The notes beneath the pieces are model-generated. The model was not told the origin of the DNA and searched no databases. It saw nothing but the letters and a program-made list of their open reading frames with translations. From JBJENW01 sp051880395 (GTDB lineage Bacteria; Bacillota; Clostridia; Lachnospirales; Lachnospiraceae), in the NCBI GenBank assembly GCA_051880395.1, contig JBJENW010000152.1, forward strand, positions 1 through 13,763: a stretch of DNA of 13,763 bases. Reading direction: 5' to 3'. The translations under genes and the position numbers were made by a program. Of the stretch, positions 13,678-13,763 are shown in pieces. The stretch's first letter is position 1. Each line of letters starts with the position of its first letter.

Positions 13678-13763
13678 GTGTTGTTGCGGATTGTGACGAT
13701 GGCGGATGCGTGGAAGGTCCTATGGCAGATGACACTATTTCTAAATGAGAAGATTTCTCGATA

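Noticed and set aside
13678..13763. Start of another gene at the right edge
   Set aside because: No ribosome site, convincing frame or RNA-gene pattern is visible in these 86 bases.

Overview
The window looks like a chromosomal piece of a low-GC Gram-positive gut-type anaerobe, most likely a Clostridia member such as a Lachnospiraceae species. The reasons are strong AGGAGG ribosome-binding sites, AT-rich codons, lipoproteins and a secreted protein with Ig-like tails, and an anaerobe-type flavin/iron-sulphur electron-transfer operon. The species cannot be fixed from sequence reading alone.

Left part (1-1963): three co-directional genes, namely a ribosomal protein L33 that lacks one of its four zinc cysteines, a COG0523-type G3E GTPase (zinc metallochaperone class), and a small lipoprotein with a CC-containing OB-like domain. 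This reads as a zinc-economy cluster. It ends at a bidirectional terminator facing a convergent CsoR/RcnR-family metal sensor.

Middle (1964-5033): the sensor carries a His-rich tail and a potential H-C-H-C ligand set like nickel sensors of this family. It is divergent from the urease structural genes ureA, ureB and ureC. The 320-bp gap between them holds G-tract/AT-flanked sites and a TTATCCCC-N18-GGGGATAA dyad that overlaps the likely urease promoter, so a nickel-responsive circuit is plausible. None of the nickel-insertion genes ureE, ureF, ureG or ureD follows ureC.

Instead, 12 bp after ureC begins a roughly 1.04-kb non-coding element (5046-6088). It is bounded by 28-bp terminal inverted repeats and built of two very large imperfect hairpins, which are themselves related and arranged head to head. 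It is the most unusual structure in the window.

Right part (6089-11842): a strong promoter drives apbE (flavin transferase), an anchored FMN-binding protein with a flavinylation motif, and a NapH-like membrane ferredoxin, a module that moves electrons across the membrane to a covalently bound flavin outside. A near-identical 20-bp operator-like dyad sits just after the promoter of this operon and again in front of the next gene. That gene encodes a large secreted protein with domains resembling Tp47, a haemoglobin/haem-interacting (HID) domain, ZinT and bacterial Ig-like folds. The two units therefore look co-regulated, possibly for metal or haem acquisition.

End (11843-13763): a possible gene relic, a hairpin that overlaps a promoter, and an AAA-ATPase-like/PD-(D/E)XK family gene of unknown function. 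The last 86 bases show nothing recognisable.
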